A stretch of 64,000 nt of DNA from Tragulus kanchil (GCA_022376925.1 JAIOJX010000028.1:70707001-70771000); one strand, 5' to 3'; positions 46,339 to 60,145 are shown, counted from the first letter of the stretch. Made by a program: numbers and translations. The notes: a model not told the origin generated them from the letters alone.

Positions 46339-48670
46339 CCTAAGTAGATTGTAAATGTAAATCAGTTGATTTCACATAATTATGGTCTGTAATGTGAAAT
46401 AGCTGCTTAAATTGTGACCAAAAAATTAGTTGGCCCTCTAACACTGTTTTTAGGTTACATATAAAGAAATCACTAAAGTGGGAAAATATAATATTTTATG
46501 AATCTACAAAAGAAAGAGGGTATCTGGAACACCTTTGAGGTTACATCAAAGTTTGTAATTTTAAAATCTACCATATGTATCAGAAAATATAGATATAATT
46601 GTGCTATCCCATTCGCCATTGATGAATGTGTTTGCTGCTATTTGAATGATTGCTAACAAATTGGTGACTTGCTGTCAGCATTACAATCAGAGTGCCATTC
46701 TATTATATTCTCATTAAACAAATGGTAGAATTAACATTAAGAAGACCATTTCAGTGAGAATTTATGAAGTTCTGTGCAGTTAAGCATGGAACAATATGGA
46801 TAGAAACTTTGCAGAGGCTGAATAAGAATAAAAATTAAAAGTAAAGTATTTGTAGAAGTAATCTGTGACCTGAGACTTTAGACTGTTGATTGCTGGCTTG
46901 TTGATATGTTAATGGAAAGTAATTATTCCCATGAAATTGAAGCTGAAAGTCAACATGTATATTCATTAATTTAGCATAAGCTTCCTTATTGTTAATCACA
47001 GTTGGGGTATCTATTTTCAGCAAACTGATCCAAACTTTCCCACCATGCTTTGCTAACCATAAAATTTAAACATTCTTTCTTGTCAGCTTTCTAACTAGGA
47101 AATGCTTTCTTGCTCATTTAAAATTAGAAGCACTTGTTTGTCTTTAAAATTAAGAATAGATTGCTGTCAGAAATCTGTTGAATACTGTATGTAATTTATG
47201 TTTTGATATCATGAATATATTCACAATTTTTTCTGTTGGCAGGTTCATTTGTTAAGGTATTCCATGTTTCTTATTAATTCAATAGTGTATTATGTCAGAA
47301 GCAATAGAATATATTCATCGGTTCTCGCTCTTAATAACTTCTTGTCATCTGCATAAAATTTATGAGCATTCCTGTGTCTGGATAGGGTCATGTGACTTAG
47401 TTCTGGCCACTGAGAATGTAGATTAAAGTGATATATGTTCCTTCCACCAATTTAATGACCTTCCATGTCTGCCAGTGCCTTTTTCAAATTTCACATGGAT
47501 TCTTTATCACTAAGCCACCAGGGACTGTAGCCCCCTAAGTAGATTGTAAATGTAAATCAGTTGATTTCACATAATTATGGTCTGTAATGTGAAATAGCTG
47601 CTTAAATTGTGACCAAAAAATTAGTTGGCCCTCTAACACTGTTTTTAGGTTACATATAAAGAAATCACTAAAGTGGGAAAATATAATATTTTATGAATCT
47701 ACAAAAGAAAGAGGGTATCTGGAACACCTTTGAGGTTACATCAAAGTTTGTAATTTTAAAATCTACCATATGTATCAGAAAATATAGATATAATTGTGCT
47801 ATCCCATTCGCCATTGATGAATGTGTTTGCTGCTATTTGAATGATTGCTAACAAATTGGTGACTTGCTGTCAGCATTACAATCAGAGTGCCATTCTATTA
47901 TATTCTCATTAAACAAATGGTAGAATTAACATTAAGAAGACCGTTTCAGTGAGAATTTATGAAGTTCTGTGCAGTTAAGCATGGAACAATATGGATAGAA
48001 ACTTTGCAGAGGCTGAATAAGAATAAAAATTAAAAGTAAAGTATTTGTAGAAGTAATCTGTGACCTGAGACTTTAGACTGTTGATTGCTGGCTTGTTGAT
48101 ATGTTAATGGAAAGTAATTATTCCCATGAAATTGAAGCTGAAAGTCAACATGTATATTCATTAATTTAGCATAAGCTTCCTTATTGTTAATCACAGTTGG
48201 GGTATCTATTTTCAGCAAACTGATCCAAACTTTCCCACCATGCTTTGCTAACCATAAAATTTAAACATTCTTTCTTGTCAGCTTTCTAACTAGGAAATGC
48301 TTTCTTGCTCATTTAAAATTAGAAGCACTTGTTTGTCTTTAAAATTAAGAATAGATTGCTGTCAGAAATCTGTTGAATACTGTATGTAATTTATGTTTTG
48401 ATATCATGAATATATTCACAATTTTTTCTGTTGGCAGGTTCATTTGTTAAGGTATTCCATGTTTCTTATTAATTCAATAGTGTATTATGTCAGAAGCAAT
48501 AGAATATATTCATCGGTTCTCGCTCTTAATAACTTCTTGTCATCTGCATAAAATTTATGAGCATTCCTGTGTCTGGATAGGGTCATGTGACTTAGTTCTG
48601 GCCACTGAGAATGTAGATTAAAGTGATATATGTTCCTTCCACCAATTTAATGACCTTCCATGTCTGCCAG
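46306..48670. repeat. Tandem near-identical duplication 17 of 23
   Basis: Copy A is 46306-47475 and copy B is 47497-48670, offset 1191 then 1195. Copy B has a 4-base insertion near its start (GGGACTGTAGCCCC versus GGGAAGCCCC). An A/G difference lies near 46747/47942. Confidence 0.95.
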
Positions 48671-49210
48671 GCCCTCTCCCATCTGTCTTCTCATACCATC
48701 AGGATGAAACTCCAGTGGAAAACGGCAATACCTGTAAGGTATGGAGGAGCATAAGATGAAAGTATCCTAGATCCTAGAATGACCAAATATGGAGCTAAGC
48801 CCCTCTGTTCCTTACATTCAACTGTAAAATCAGTGATCATAAAATGAGTAGGTTAACAAACCTGTATTAAGCAAATGAAAATTGTTGTTGTTTTTGCAAC
48901 TGTTAGCCTAATATTTCTGAGATTAGCACCATACTGAAAGTTGGAGAAAATGAAGAATGACTCTCCCCACAGTGTATATGCATATATTTTTAGGTGACAG
49001 GTTAAAGTTCACTGTAGGAAGGCATAGTTTATGGTGACACTCTCCTGTTGTTCAAAAGCAGCTTTACTATGAATACAGTGAGAACTGGCAAAATCAAAGG
49101 CTACTGAGAAGAAATTGGTTTATACTTCAAAATTCGATATTGTTTCTCTAGTTATAAGACAATTAAAAATGTAGACAGTCATCTAGTGATCAAATCATAC
49201 AATAGATAGG

Positions 49211-49261
<51 letters not shown>

Positions 49262-49361
49262 CAGTAGCACAGAAGAGCTTAACATTTGCTAAACAATTGT
49301 GACGAACACAAGTAACAGAAAAGATACTAGCTTTTCATAGGATATAATGAATTTCTCTTTG
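46696..49361. other. Non-coding stretch
   Basis: 46696-47475 is repeated at 47891-48670. At 47385-47480 a block containing GGTCATGTGACTTAGTTCTG resembles an old mammalian repeat also hinted at around 35500. (TA)n lies at 49212-49259. No gene seen. Confidence 0.45.
49212..49259. repeat. (AT)n microsatellite
   Basis: About 24 AT units, uninterrupted. Confidence 0.95.
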
Positions 49362-49419
49362 ATTATCTCCCCCAAATAACAAAGGTAATAATGATTAGTT
49401 ATTCTTTAAATGTTTCCCA

Positions 49420-49590
49420 GGTACCAGGGTACTCGGGGACCTTATTAAATGTCTTATTTAATGTACACAACTGATTTTAGTGATGGTAAGCATAGAGAAA
49501 CTAGTTAACTTGTTCAGATCACATAGCTATTGTGTGATAAGGCTGAGACTTACTCCCAGGCCCACCTGTTCTAGATATAGCACATTTTTC
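49420..49590 (-). mobile_element. MIR SINE, copy A
   Basis: GTTAACTTGTTCAGATCACA followed by TAGCTATTGTGTGATAAGGC and TGAGACTTACTCCCAGGCCC follow the reverse MIR consensus. Repeated at 50526-50696. Confidence 0.75.
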
Positions 49591-50525
49591 ATTGTACTAT
49601 GAGAGACAATGGAGTTAGTAAGAAGGAACTAAGGCAGATGAGTTAGATATCCTAGAGCACATATTCTAAATATTTTCAGGAAACTGTGTTTTTGTTCTTA
49701 ACATTAACAAAGTGATATGCCAAGAATCATTTATTATTTTCTACCTCTCTATTTGGATTAAAATACTTATATATTTTAGACATTATAATTTGTTATTTTC
49801 TCTCCTTATTCTATAATTTTGTCACAAAGTGTAATTGCAACTTGTGAAAAATGCTTCCTTTGGGTAAATGCCCAGGTAGCTACATATGTTTGCCCATCTT
49901 GTCTCTCCTTTGCAGTCTGTCAGTGGATTAATTTTGCTAAAAAATATATAACTTTTCTATTCAAAACTTTACAAATGCACATGAATTTATTATGTGAAAA
50001 GGACAGCATTTTATAAGGTAAAGAAAAGGTGAATTTCTCAGTGACTGGTTATACACTTCTAGGTGACCACCTAAAAATATAATGTATATCATACCTTACA
50101 TTAGAGAAAATTCCAGATGGAGTACATAATAAAATAAAAATAAATGAATATAAAAATTAAAATTAAAAGAAGTTATATATGGAAAACTTCATTTTTTAGA
50201 AATCTAAGATTGTGAAAAGCTTTCTGACATTGGTATAATAACCAGAAGCTATAAAACAGAAGATAAATTGGATGACATGCAATTCTTCTTAATCTATAAG
50301 TCTAAAAGGACTATAAGCAAAAGCAAACAAAAAACTGAGAAAATTTCTGAATCTAATTTTAAAAACAGAAGAGCATTTTCCCAAAAACACACTTTCTGTA
50401 AATGAATAAGGAAAGCATTGGAAATCCAATAGAAAAATAGTCAGAAAATATGAACAGTCAAAAGCTTGAAATTATCTCCCCAAATAACAAAGGTAATAAT
50501 GATTAGTTATTCTTTAAATGTTTCC

Positions 50526-50696
50526 CAGGTACCAGGGTACTGGGACCTTATTAAATGTCTTATTTAATGTACACAACTGATTTTAGTGATGGTAAGCATA
50601 GAGAAACTAGTTAACTTGTTCAGATCACATAGCTATTGTGTGATAAGGCTGAGACTTACTCCCAGGCCCACCTGTTCTAGATATAGCACATTTTTC
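50526..50696 (-). mobile_element. MIR SINE, copy B
   Basis: Same MIR as 49420-49590, displaced 1106 bp. Confidence 0.75.
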
Positions 50697-52017
50697 ATTG
50701 TACTATGAGAGACAATGGAGTTAGTAAGAAGGAACTAAGGCAGATGAGTTAGATATCCTAGAGCACATATTCTAAATATTTTCAGGAAACTGTGTTTTTG
50801 TTCTTAACATTAACAAAGTGATATGCAAAGAATCATTTATTATTTTCTACCTCTCTATTTGGATTAAAATACTTATATATTTTAGACATTATAATTTGTT
50901 ATTTTCTCTCCTTATTCTATAATTTTGTCACAAAGTGTAATTGCAACTTGTGAAAAATGCTTCCTTTGGGTAAATGCCCAGGTAGCTACATATGTTTGCC
51001 CATCTTGTCTCTCCTTTGCAGTCTGTCAGTGGATTAATTTTGCTAAAAAATATATAACTTTTCTATTCAAAACTTTACAAATGCACATGAATTTATTATG
51101 TGAAAAGGACAGCATTTTATAAGGTAAAGAAAAGGTGAATTTCTCAGTGACTGGTTATACACTTCTAGGTGACCACCTAAAAATATAATGTATATCATAC
51201 CTTACATTAGAGAAAATTCCAGATGGAGTACATAATAAAATAAAAATAAATGAATATAAAAATTAAAATTAAAAGAAGTTATATATGGAAAACTTCATTT
51301 TTTAGAAATCTAAGATTGTGAAAAGCTTTCTGACATTGGTATAATAACCAGAAGCTATAAAACAGAAGATAAATTGGATGACATGCAATTCTTCTTAATC
51401 TATAAGTCTAAAAGGACTATAAGCAAAAGCAAACAAAAAACTGAGAAAATTTCTGAATCTAATTTTAAAAACAGAAGAGCATTTTCCCAAAAACACACAC
51501 TTTCTGTAAATGAATAAGGAAAGCATTGGAAATCCAATAGAAAAATAGTCAGAAAATATGAACAGTAACTCAGGAAATGAAATATAATCAACTGTTAAAG
51601 ACAGAAAGCAAAATGGTAAATGCATGCATAAAATACACATTAATATATAATTTTAACTATTAGTTTGTTAGAAAACACAGTGTGTGGTAGCACACTGTGC
51701 TTACAAGGATGCAAAGAAACATGCTATCCCACAGTGAAGGAGGAAAAAGGAGTATAGCTTTAATGAAGGCCATTTGGCAGTATATTTTGAAATATAAAGT
51801 AAATTTTTAATGTAAAATAATTCCACTACTGGGAAATCATTCCTTACATTGACTCATGCACAAAGTTATTAATTACAACATTGTTTATGTTACCAAATAC
51901 TGTAAAAATGAGACTGTCTTTTCATCATTTGGAGTTAATGTATCTGTACAGTAAATAAAACATGACTATAAAAATGAGAACGATTATCTGCTTTAGTATG
52001 TAACAATCCCTAATAGT

Positions 52018-52044
52018 ATATAATATATATATATATATATAATA
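52018..52044. repeat. (AT)n run
   Basis: Short AT run, repeated at 53079-53105 in copy B of duplication 19. Confidence 0.85.
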
Positions 52045-52364
52045 TACAGAAATGTAAGAAGCCCAATAGTATATAGACTTCTAAAATTAGTTGAAAATGA
52101 GTTAAAACAGTTTCCATGTAATATATATTTATAATCATGCTGAATATCTATAAGGATTGGTTGACCCATGGAAAAAAAAATTGTAACAAAGAAGCATGGA
52201 TGAGAGTGAATGTTTTCAGTATAGATTCTTTAGTTCCTTCTGAGTTTTAAATCCTATGAATTTATTTCTTATTCAGAAACTAAATGAAGAAACAAGCTGA
52301 TAGCTTGTCAAAATAGGGTTACCAAGTAATCTAGTAGTTACCCTCCTGAGTATCTGCTCCAAGA

Positions 52365-52495
52365 GAAAGTAACACATATATCCACACACAATTTGTATAC
52401 AAATGTTTACAGCAACATTATCCAGAATAGTCAAGAGTGGAAACCACTGAAATGCGCATCAGCTGATGAATGGATAAGCATGAAGTGGCTGGACA
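52365..52495 (+). mobile_element. L1M 3' fragment, copy A
   Basis: CAAGAGAAAGTAACACATAT followed by TACAGCAACATTATCCAGAA and CAGCTGATGAATGGATAAGC are L1 ORF2-end blocks. Cut by the duplication edge. Confidence 0.78.
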
Positions 52496-53425
52496 AAAAA
52501 GTTTAATGAATTTCTGAATCTAATTTTAAAAACAGAAGAGCATTTTCCCAAAAACACACACTTTCTGTAAATGAATAAGGAAAGCATTGGAAATCCAATA
52601 GAAAAATAGTCAGAAAATATGAACAGTAACTCAGGAAATGAAATATAATCAACTGTTAAAGACAGAAAGCAAAATGGTAAATGCATGCATAAAATACACA
52701 TTAATATATAATTTTAACTATTAGTTTGTTAGAAAACACAGTGTGTGGTAGCACACTGTGCTTACAAGGATGCAAAGAAACATGCTATCCCACAGTGAAG
52801 GAGGAAAAAGGAGTATAGCTTTAATGAAGGCCATTTGGCAGTATATTTTGAAATATAAAGTAAATTTTTAATGTAAAATAATTCCACTACTGGGAAATCA
52901 TTCCTTACATTGACTCATGCACAAAGTTATTAATTACAACATTGTTTATGTTACCAAATACTGTAAAAATGAGACTGTCTTTTCATCATTTGGAGTTAAT
53001 GTATCTGTACAGTAAATAAAACATGACTATAAAAATGAGAACGATTATCTGCTTTAGTATGTAACAATCCCTAATAGTATATAATATATATATATATATA
53101 TAATATACAGAAATGTAAGAAGCCCAATAGTATATAGACTTCTAAAATTAGTTGAAAATGAGTTAAAACAGTTTCCATGTAATATATATTTATAATCATG
53201 CTGAATATCTATAAGGATTGGTTGACCCATGGAAAAAAAAATTGTAACAAAGAAGCATGGATGAGAGTGAATGTTTTCAGTATAGATTCTTTAGTTCCTT
53301 CTGAGTTTTAAATCCTATGAATTTATTTCTTATTCAGAAACTAAATGAAGAAACAAGCTGATAGCTTGTCAAAATAGGGTTACCAAGTAATCTAGTAGTT
53401 ACCCTCCTGAGTATCTGCTCCAAGA

Positions 53426-53740
53426 GAAAGTAACACATATATCCACACACAATTTGTATACAAATGTTTACAGCAACATTATCCAGAATAGTCAAGAGTG
53501 GAAACCACTGAAATGCGCATCAGCTGATGAATGGATAAGCATGAAGTGGCTGGACAGAGAGGGGAATAAGGAGTGATTGTTAATGAATATGAAATTTCTT
53601 TTTGGATGATGATGATGTTCTAGCATTTAGTTGTGGTGATTGTTCCACAATGTCGTTAATATACTAAAAACTATTAAATATTGAACTACACAGTTAATTG
53701 AATATGTAAATTATATCTCAATAAAACTGTTACAATAAAT
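53426..53740 (+). mobile_element. L1M 3' end, copy B with 3' UTR
   Basis: Same start as 52365, continuing into GAGTGATTGTTAATGAATAT, CTAAAAACTATTAAATATTG and ATTATATCTCAATAAAACTG, the L1M 3' end with its AATAAA. About 250 bp of the usual sequence between GGATAAGC and the 3' UTR is deleted. The 3' UTR part is repeated from 54646. Confidence 0.82.
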
Positions 53741-55714
53741 TTATAATTTACCAACTGTTTACAGGATAAAGCCATTTATTCTTCAGAGAGTATATTAGGA
53801 CCTCTAAGCACTGTGTAGTCTCTTAGAATACAGAATAACGGAGACATGGTGTCTGTCCTGAATGGGGTAGCTGCTGAAATAGGGAGAAAAACATAGTAAA
53901 GCTACAGAAAAGTTTTATAATAAAGGAACATACACAATATTTGAAAGCAGACAGTTAGCAAAGCTTCTTGGGGCAGCTGGAGAAGGCTTCAATAGAGGAG
54001 GTAACATTTTATCTTTCCTTAACGTGTAAGGAGAATCTTTCCAGGTGTTGAGCAAAAGTGTGTGAATTGAAGATAAGCTCATGAAAAAACGAGTAGCTTG
54101 TTGGATTGCTGCTCCCACACAGGAGACTGGGAAGTGGGGATGGTGGATAAGGCCACATTGGTCAACAGAAGTCAGATTGCAAAGGGCCTTGTGTACTTTG
54201 CCAGAAATTAAAGCTTCATTTGTATGACATAGGGAAGTATGGGTAGTTTAAAAAAGAAGTAAACCTTTGTTTTAGAAATCTTTTTGTGGCAGTATGGATA
54301 ACAGTTTGGAAAGAGGTGAGATTAAAAGAATGGAGACCCTCAAGGAAGATACTGCCTTTTGCCCTGAGGAGAAAGGAGGAGGAACTGATTCTGAGATTGC
54401 AGAAATGGTTGCACAGTTGGATTTGGACATTTTAGTGGAAGAAGACTGGACAACTCACCAAAGGTGTGGCTAGGGAAAGGGAAGAGTATTTCAGTTTGAC
54501 TCGATAAATAAGGGTGGGGTTACCAAAGAAAGTAGGCACAGGCAATTTACCATCCTTGTGTCTTCAAATCCACCAAATGCCTTGCTAGTCCCAGGTACTT
54601 AAAGGGTGAGTGAATGCATGGATAAGTAAACTAGTCTATACATATAGGAGTGATTGTTAATGAATATGAAATTTCTTTTTGGATGATGATGATGTTCTAG
54701 CATTTAGTTGTGGTGATTGTTCCACAATGTCGTTAATATACTAAAAACTATTAAATATTGAACTACACAGTTAATTGAATATGTAAATTATATCTCAATA
54801 AAACTGTTACAATAAATTTATAATTTACCAACTGTTTACAGGATAAAGCCATTTATTCTTCAGAGAGTATATTAGGACCTCTAAGCACTGTGTAGTCTCT
54901 TAGAATACAGAATAACGGAGACATGGTGTCTGTCCTGAATGGGGTAGCTGCTGAAATAGGGAGAAAAACATAGTAAAGCTACAGAAAAGTTTTATAATAA
55001 AGGAACATACACAATATTTGAAAGCAGACAGTTAGCAAAGCTTCTTGGGGCAGCTGGAGAAGGCTTCAATAGAGGAGGTAACATTTTATCTTTCCTTAAC
55101 GTGTAAGGAGAATCTTTCCAGGTGTTGAGCAAAAGTGGGTGAATTGAAGATAAGCTCATAGAAAAACGAGTAGCTTGTTGGATTGCTGCTCCCACACAGG
55201 AGACTGGGAAGTGGGGATGGTGGATAAGGCCACATTGGTCAACAGAAGTCAGATTGCAAAGGGCCTTGTGTACTTTGCCAGAAATTAAAGCTTCATTTGT
55301 ATGACATAGGGAAGTATGGGTAGTTTAAAAAAGAAGTAAACCTTTGTTTTAGAAATCTTTTTGTGGCAGTATGGATAACAGTTTGGAAAGAGGTGAGATT
55401 AAAAGAATGGAGACCCTCAAGGAAGATACTGCCTTTTGCCCTGAGGAGAAAGGAGGAGGAACTGATTCTGAGATTGCAGAAATGGTTGCACAGTTGGATT
55501 TGGACATTTTAGTGGAAGAAGACTGGACAACTCACCAAAGGTGTGGCTAGGGAAAGGGAAGAGTATTTCAGTTTGACTCGATAAATAAGGGTGGGGTTAC
55601 CAAAGAAAGTAGGCACAGGCAATTTACCATCCTTGTGTCTTCAAATCCACCAAATGCCTTGCTAGTCCCAGGTACTTAAAGGGTGAGTGAATGCATGGAT
55701 AAGTAAACTAGTCT
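53569..55714. repeat. Tandem near-identical duplication 20 of 23
   Basis: Copy A is 53569-54637 and copy B is 54646-55714, offset 1077, spacer 8 bp. One T/G difference (AAGTGTGTGA versus AAGTGGGTGA) lies near 54060/55137. Confidence 0.96.
53790..54460 (+). mobile_element. Old mammalian interspersed repeat, family unassigned, copy A
   Basis: GGAGAAGGCTTCAATAGAGG, the GCAAAGGGCCTTGTGTACTT block and the GAAATCTTTTTGTGGCAGTA block follow in the order of a familiar old repeat, but I cannot name it with confidence. Repeated at 54867-55537. It accounts for the 67-residue minus-strand frames. Confidence 0.5.
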
Positions 55715-57873
55715 CATACCATACTATTTTCAAGATTCTGTATATATTAATACCATATGTTTATATAAGTGAATATTGACAATTAAATGACATTTTTATT
55801 GACGTACCTTTTCTATTGGGGGAAAAATCTGCCTGAAGATCTAAGAAGCAAGTAGTAATGAGAATAACTGCTTGCACGGTTTCATCGGGACTTCTCACAC
55901 TGTTTTTTAAGCCAGAGTTTCTGCTTCCATTCCTATTTCCTTCTATAATCAATTCTGCTTGAATGCCAGTCTGTTTTTATGTTTGCTATGTACCACTTTC
56001 CTCGTTGGACTCCTTTATTCAAGGAAGACTGTATGTTGTTGTCCTGTTGCCTACTCTAGCAAATCTATCCTTCTCTACTTTTACTAAAAGACCTTTCATA
56101 GGCTGAGCCTATTTTCCTTCTCCACCTCCTGTGAGGATGATTCTTTACAACTGACTGAACCTCATGTCTGTTCCCTGTATAAATTGTCATAACCCCTATT
56201 TGTATGTTTTTAATCATGCTGTTTCTGTTCTGGAATGAACATTTCCATTCTTATTCAGAGTCCTTTCATGCCATTGCCTTCCGTGAAGATTTCTTTGATT
56301 CTGACAGAGTAGAAAGGCTGAATCTGTAGAGAGTAAATAAAGTATATGCTACATATTATTTTACTATGTATTATCTTTTGGTATTCCTCATTGCTTTTCT
56401 CTATTTTATTTCCTCAAATAGATTCTAAGTCTTTCAGTCTAGGGGATCTCCTTTAGTTGCTTAGCAAGACATTCCCTTTAAAGTAAATTATGTGTTGTAT
56501 ATTTTAAACTTTCTTATTTTAAAACCTGTATTCTCAGGTTTTCCAATAAAACCACATGATACTTTTCTAAATGCCAGGACTATTATTGTACATAAGAGAC
56601 CTAAGTTTCCATCACTAAGTTTGGCCTCATTCAGAACATAGCAGGATGCCTTTGCTTGTCTCTGAAGCCTTTATAATTCTAATGTACTTCCCAACTGATT
56701 TGACTCGATAAATAAGGGTGGGGCTAGGGAAAGGGAAGAGTATTTCAGTTTGACTCGATAAATAAGGGTGGGGTTACCAAAGAAAGTAGGCACAGGCAAT
56801 TTACCATCCTTGTGTCTTCAAATCCACCAAATGCCTTGCTAGTCCCAGGTACTTAAAGGGTGAGTGAATGCATGGATAAGTAAACTAGTCTCATACCATA
56901 CTATTTTCAAGATTCTGTATATATTAATACCATATGTTTATATAAGTGAATATTGACAATTAAATGACATTTTTATTGACGTACCTTTTCTATTGGGGGA
57001 AAAATCTGCCTGAAGATCTAAGAAGCAAGTAGTAATGAGAATAACTGCTTGCACGGTTTCATCGGGACTTCTCACACTGTTTTTTAAGCCAGAGTTTCTG
57101 CTTCCATTCCTATTTCCTTCTATAATCAATTCTGCTTGAATGCCAGTCTGTTTTTATGTTTGCTATGTACCACTTTCCTCGTTGGACTCCTTTATTCAAG
57201 GAAGACTGTATGTTGTTGTCCTGTTGCCTACTCTAGCAAATCTATCCTTCTCTACTTTTACTAAAAGACCTTTCATAGGCTGAGCCTATTTTCCTTCTCC
57301 ACCTCCTGTGAGGATGATTCTTTACAACTGACTGAACCTCATGTCTGTTCCCTGTATAAATTGTCATAACCCCTATTTGTATGTTTTTAATCATGCTGTT
57401 TCTGTTCTGGAATGAACATTTCCATTCTTATTCAGAGTCCTTTCATGCCATTGCCTTCCGTGAAGATTTCTTTGATTCTGACAGAGTAGAAAGGCTGAAT
57501 CTGTAGAGAGTAAATAAAGTATATGCTACATATTATTTTACTATGTATTATCTTTTGGTATTCCTCATTGCTTTTCTCTATTTTATTTCCTCAAATAGAT
57601 TCTAAGTCTTTCAGTCTAGGGGATCTCCTTTTAGTTGCTTAGCAAGACATTCCCTTTAAAGTAAATTATGTGTTGTATATTTTAAACTTTCTTATTTTAA
57701 AACCTGTATTCTCAGGTTTTCCAATAAAACCACATGATACTTTTCTAAATGCCAGGACTATTATTGTACATAAGAGACCTAAGTTTCCATCACTAAGTTT
57801 GGCCTCATTCAGAACATAGCAGGATGCCTTTGCTTGTCTCTGAAGCCTTTATAATTCTAACTGGTACTTCCCA
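55545..57873. repeat. Tandem near-identical duplication 21 of 23
   Basis: Copy A is 55545-56693 and copy B is 56722-57873, offset 1177. The join 56694-56721 contains an extra TGACTCGATAAATAAGGGTG, which belongs about 50 bp into copy B. It overlaps duplications 20 and 22. Confidence 0.94.
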
Positions 57874-59875
57874 TATCATGCAGGGCAAACCTGGGTAAAT
57901 TGCATGCTAGGTCAAAGCCACCATGGTGTTACCCACCACAGGAGGCAGTAGGAAAGAAGTGTTAGTGAAAAGTCAGTAGAGAGCACAGTAGGAAAAGGAA
58001 CACAGGAAGACAATATGCTGGTTATTTTCAATAGTTAAAACCAACTGGATAGCAAGTGTTCCCATTAAAAATCAATCAATGGATCTCCAAAGAGCTTAGT
58101 CAGCTTGAACCATTGATATTTGCAGATTTTATTCATTCTAACTCTAGTACAGGATTGGACAGGAAGTGACTCTGAAGGAGTTTCAGGAAATGGTACAAAC
58201 TTTATCACATTTGTAGACCCTGTATGCCTATTTCTTCAGAACATGACTCCATTGGCAAGAAAGGAGGATACCACATAGGAAGAGAATACCGTGAGCAGCT
58301 CAAAATGCACGTGTAATGCTGCATCATATAAGCTAAAGGGAGTATTTTTTCTATAAACCTAACCACCCATTCCGTGTATTTCTGACAAAAGCCACAGTTT
58401 GAAAGGCTATAGGCAGAAACTTTACCACCTTACAAGGTATCTGTTTCATTTTTGACTATTTTGTTCTGCAATCAGTACTCCCCAGACTATCCTAGGAATG
58501 CGTGGATAAGGTAAACATTCACAGCAGTGGATGCCCCTATTTTTGTATGTTTTTAATCATGCTGTTTCTGTTCTGGAATGAACATTTCCATTCTTATTCA
58601 GAGTCCTTTCATGCCATTGCCTTCCGTGAAGATTTCTTTGATTCTGACAGAGTAGAAAGGCTGAATCTGTAGAGAGTAAATAAAGTATATGCTACATATT
58701 ATTTTACTATGTATTATCTTTTGGTATTCCTCATTGCTTTTCTCTATTTTATTTCCTCAAATAGATTCTAAGTCTTTCAGTCTAGGGGATCTCCTTTTAG
58801 TTGCTTAGCAAGACATTCCCTTTAAAGTAAATTATGTGTTGTATATTTTAAACTTTCTTATTTTAAAACCTGTATTCTCAGGTTTTCCAATAAAACCACA
58901 TGATACTTTTCTAAATGCCAGGACTATTATTGTACATAAGAGACCTAAGTTTCCATCACTAAGTTTGGCCTCATTCAGAACATAGCAGGATGCCTTTGCT
59001 TGTCTCTGAAGCCTTTATAATTCTAACTGGTACTTCCCATATCATGCAGGGCAAACCTGGGTAAATTGCATGCTAGGTCAAAGCCACCATGGTGTTACCC
59101 ACCACAGGAGGCAGTAGGAAAGAAGTGTTAGTGAAAAGTCAGTAGAGAGCACAGTAGGAAAAGGAACACAGGAAGACAATATGCTGGTTATTTTCAATAG
59201 TTAAAACCAACTGGATAGCAAGTGTTCCCATTAAAAATCAATCAATGGATCTCCAAAGAGCTTAGTCAGCTTGAACCATTGATATTTGCAGATTTTATTC
59301 ATTCTAACTCTAGTACAGGATTGGACAGGAAGTGACTCTGAAGGAGTTTCAGGAAATGGTACAAACTTTATCACATTTGTAGACCCTGTATGCCTATTTC
59401 TTCAGAACATGACTCCATTGGCAAGAAAGGAGGATACCACATAGGAAGAGAATACCGTGAGCAGCTCAAAATGCACGTGTAATGCTGCATCATATAAGCT
59501 AAAGGGAGTATTTTTTCTATAAACCTAACCACCCATTCCGTGTATTTCTGACAAAAGCCACAGTTTGAAAGGCTATAGGCAGAAACTTTACCACCTTACA
59601 AGGTATCTGTTTCATTTTTGACTATTTTGTTCTGCAATCAGTACTCCCCAGACTATCCTAGGAATGCGTGGATAAGGTAAACATTCACAGCAGTGGATGT
59701 CGGGTGTGGTTCTGACTCTTTTTGGGACCTGAACTTCTTAATATACTCCTAGTTGTTTCTAGAAATTTCCTAGGTTAACATGAATATGTTCTGAGGACTG
59801 TTTTTTGTGTCTTTAGTATTACAACCAACACTTCTTTTCCTTGGTCTGGCTTCCTGTGTTGATATTCCAGGCTCT
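55715..59875. other. Non-coding stretch made mostly of duplications 21 and 22
   Basis: No named repeat or gene recognised. 56193-56686, 57370-57863 and 58534-59030 are the same sequence three times. The 63-residue minus-strand frame occurs at 55761 and 56938. Single-copy sequence resumes at 59700. Confidence 0.5.
57370..59699. repeat. Tandem near-identical duplication 22 of 23
   Basis: Copy A is 57370-58533 and copy B is 58534-59699, offset 1164 then 1166 (two extra T). The copies abut exactly after GCAGTGGATG. Confidence 0.96.
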
Positions 59876-60145
59876 AAATGTTTAATCACTTAGTCATGTC
59901 TGACTCTTCGGGACTCCATGGATTGCAGCACTCCAGGCTTCCCCATCCTTCATTATCTCCCAGCATTTGCTCAAACTCAGGTACACCGAGTCGCTGATGT
60001 TATCCAACCATCTTATCCTCTGTTGCCTCCTTTCCCAGTCTTTCCCAGAATCAGGCTCTTTTCCAATAAGTCAGCTCTTCATATCAGGTCACCAAAGTAC
60101 TGAAGCTTCAGCTTCAGCATCAGTCCTTCCACTGAATGTTCAGGT
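59876..60145 (-). mobile_element. BovB (RTE) LINE 3'-region fragment
   Basis: Plus-strand TTAGTCATGTCTGACTCTTC, CTCCATGGATTGCAGCA, CTTATCCTCTGTTGCCTCC, CTTTTCCAATAAGTCAGCTC and AAGCTTCAGCTTCAGCATCA are, in order, the reverse of the BovB 3' part. BovB is a ruminant hallmark acquired horizontally in deep history. Only about 270 bp remain. The frames at 59918 and 59967 are antisense to it. Confidence 0.87.

Larger units (their letters stand above)
44473..46695. repeat. Tandem near-identical duplication 16 of 23
   Basis: Copy A is 44473-45552 and copy B is 45617-46695, offset 1144 then 1143. The spacer 45553-45616 includes a corrupted version (GCCATTCTAATTATATTC) of the true continuation at 46694-46711. 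It overlaps duplications 15 and 17. Confidence 0.95.
49362..51566. repeat. Tandem near-identical duplication 18 of 23
   Basis: Copy A is 49362-50458 and copy B is 50471-51566, offset 1109 falling to 1106 (CTCGGGGAC versus CTGGGAC). The spacer is 12 bp. The unit holds a MIR and the start of an L1M segment. Confidence 0.95.
50095..52060 (+). mobile_element. L1M LINE fragment, 3' part of the ORF2 region
   Basis: Diverged but ordered L1 ORF2 blocks: AAAATTCCAGATGGAGTACA, AACCAGAAGCTATAAAACAG, AATCCAATAGAAAAATAGTC, AACACAGTGTGTGGTAGCAC, AATTCCACTACTGGGAAATC and CAACATTGTTTATGTTACC. The reading frame is thoroughly broken. The interval contains two overlapping duplication copies, so true length is about 0.9 kb. 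Confidence 0.75.
51448..53556. repeat. Tandem near-identical duplication 19 of 23
   Basis: Copy A is 51448-52495 and copy B is 52509-53556, offset 1061, spacer of 13 bp. It overlaps duplication 18, so 50342-50458 is seen three times. Confidence 0.95.
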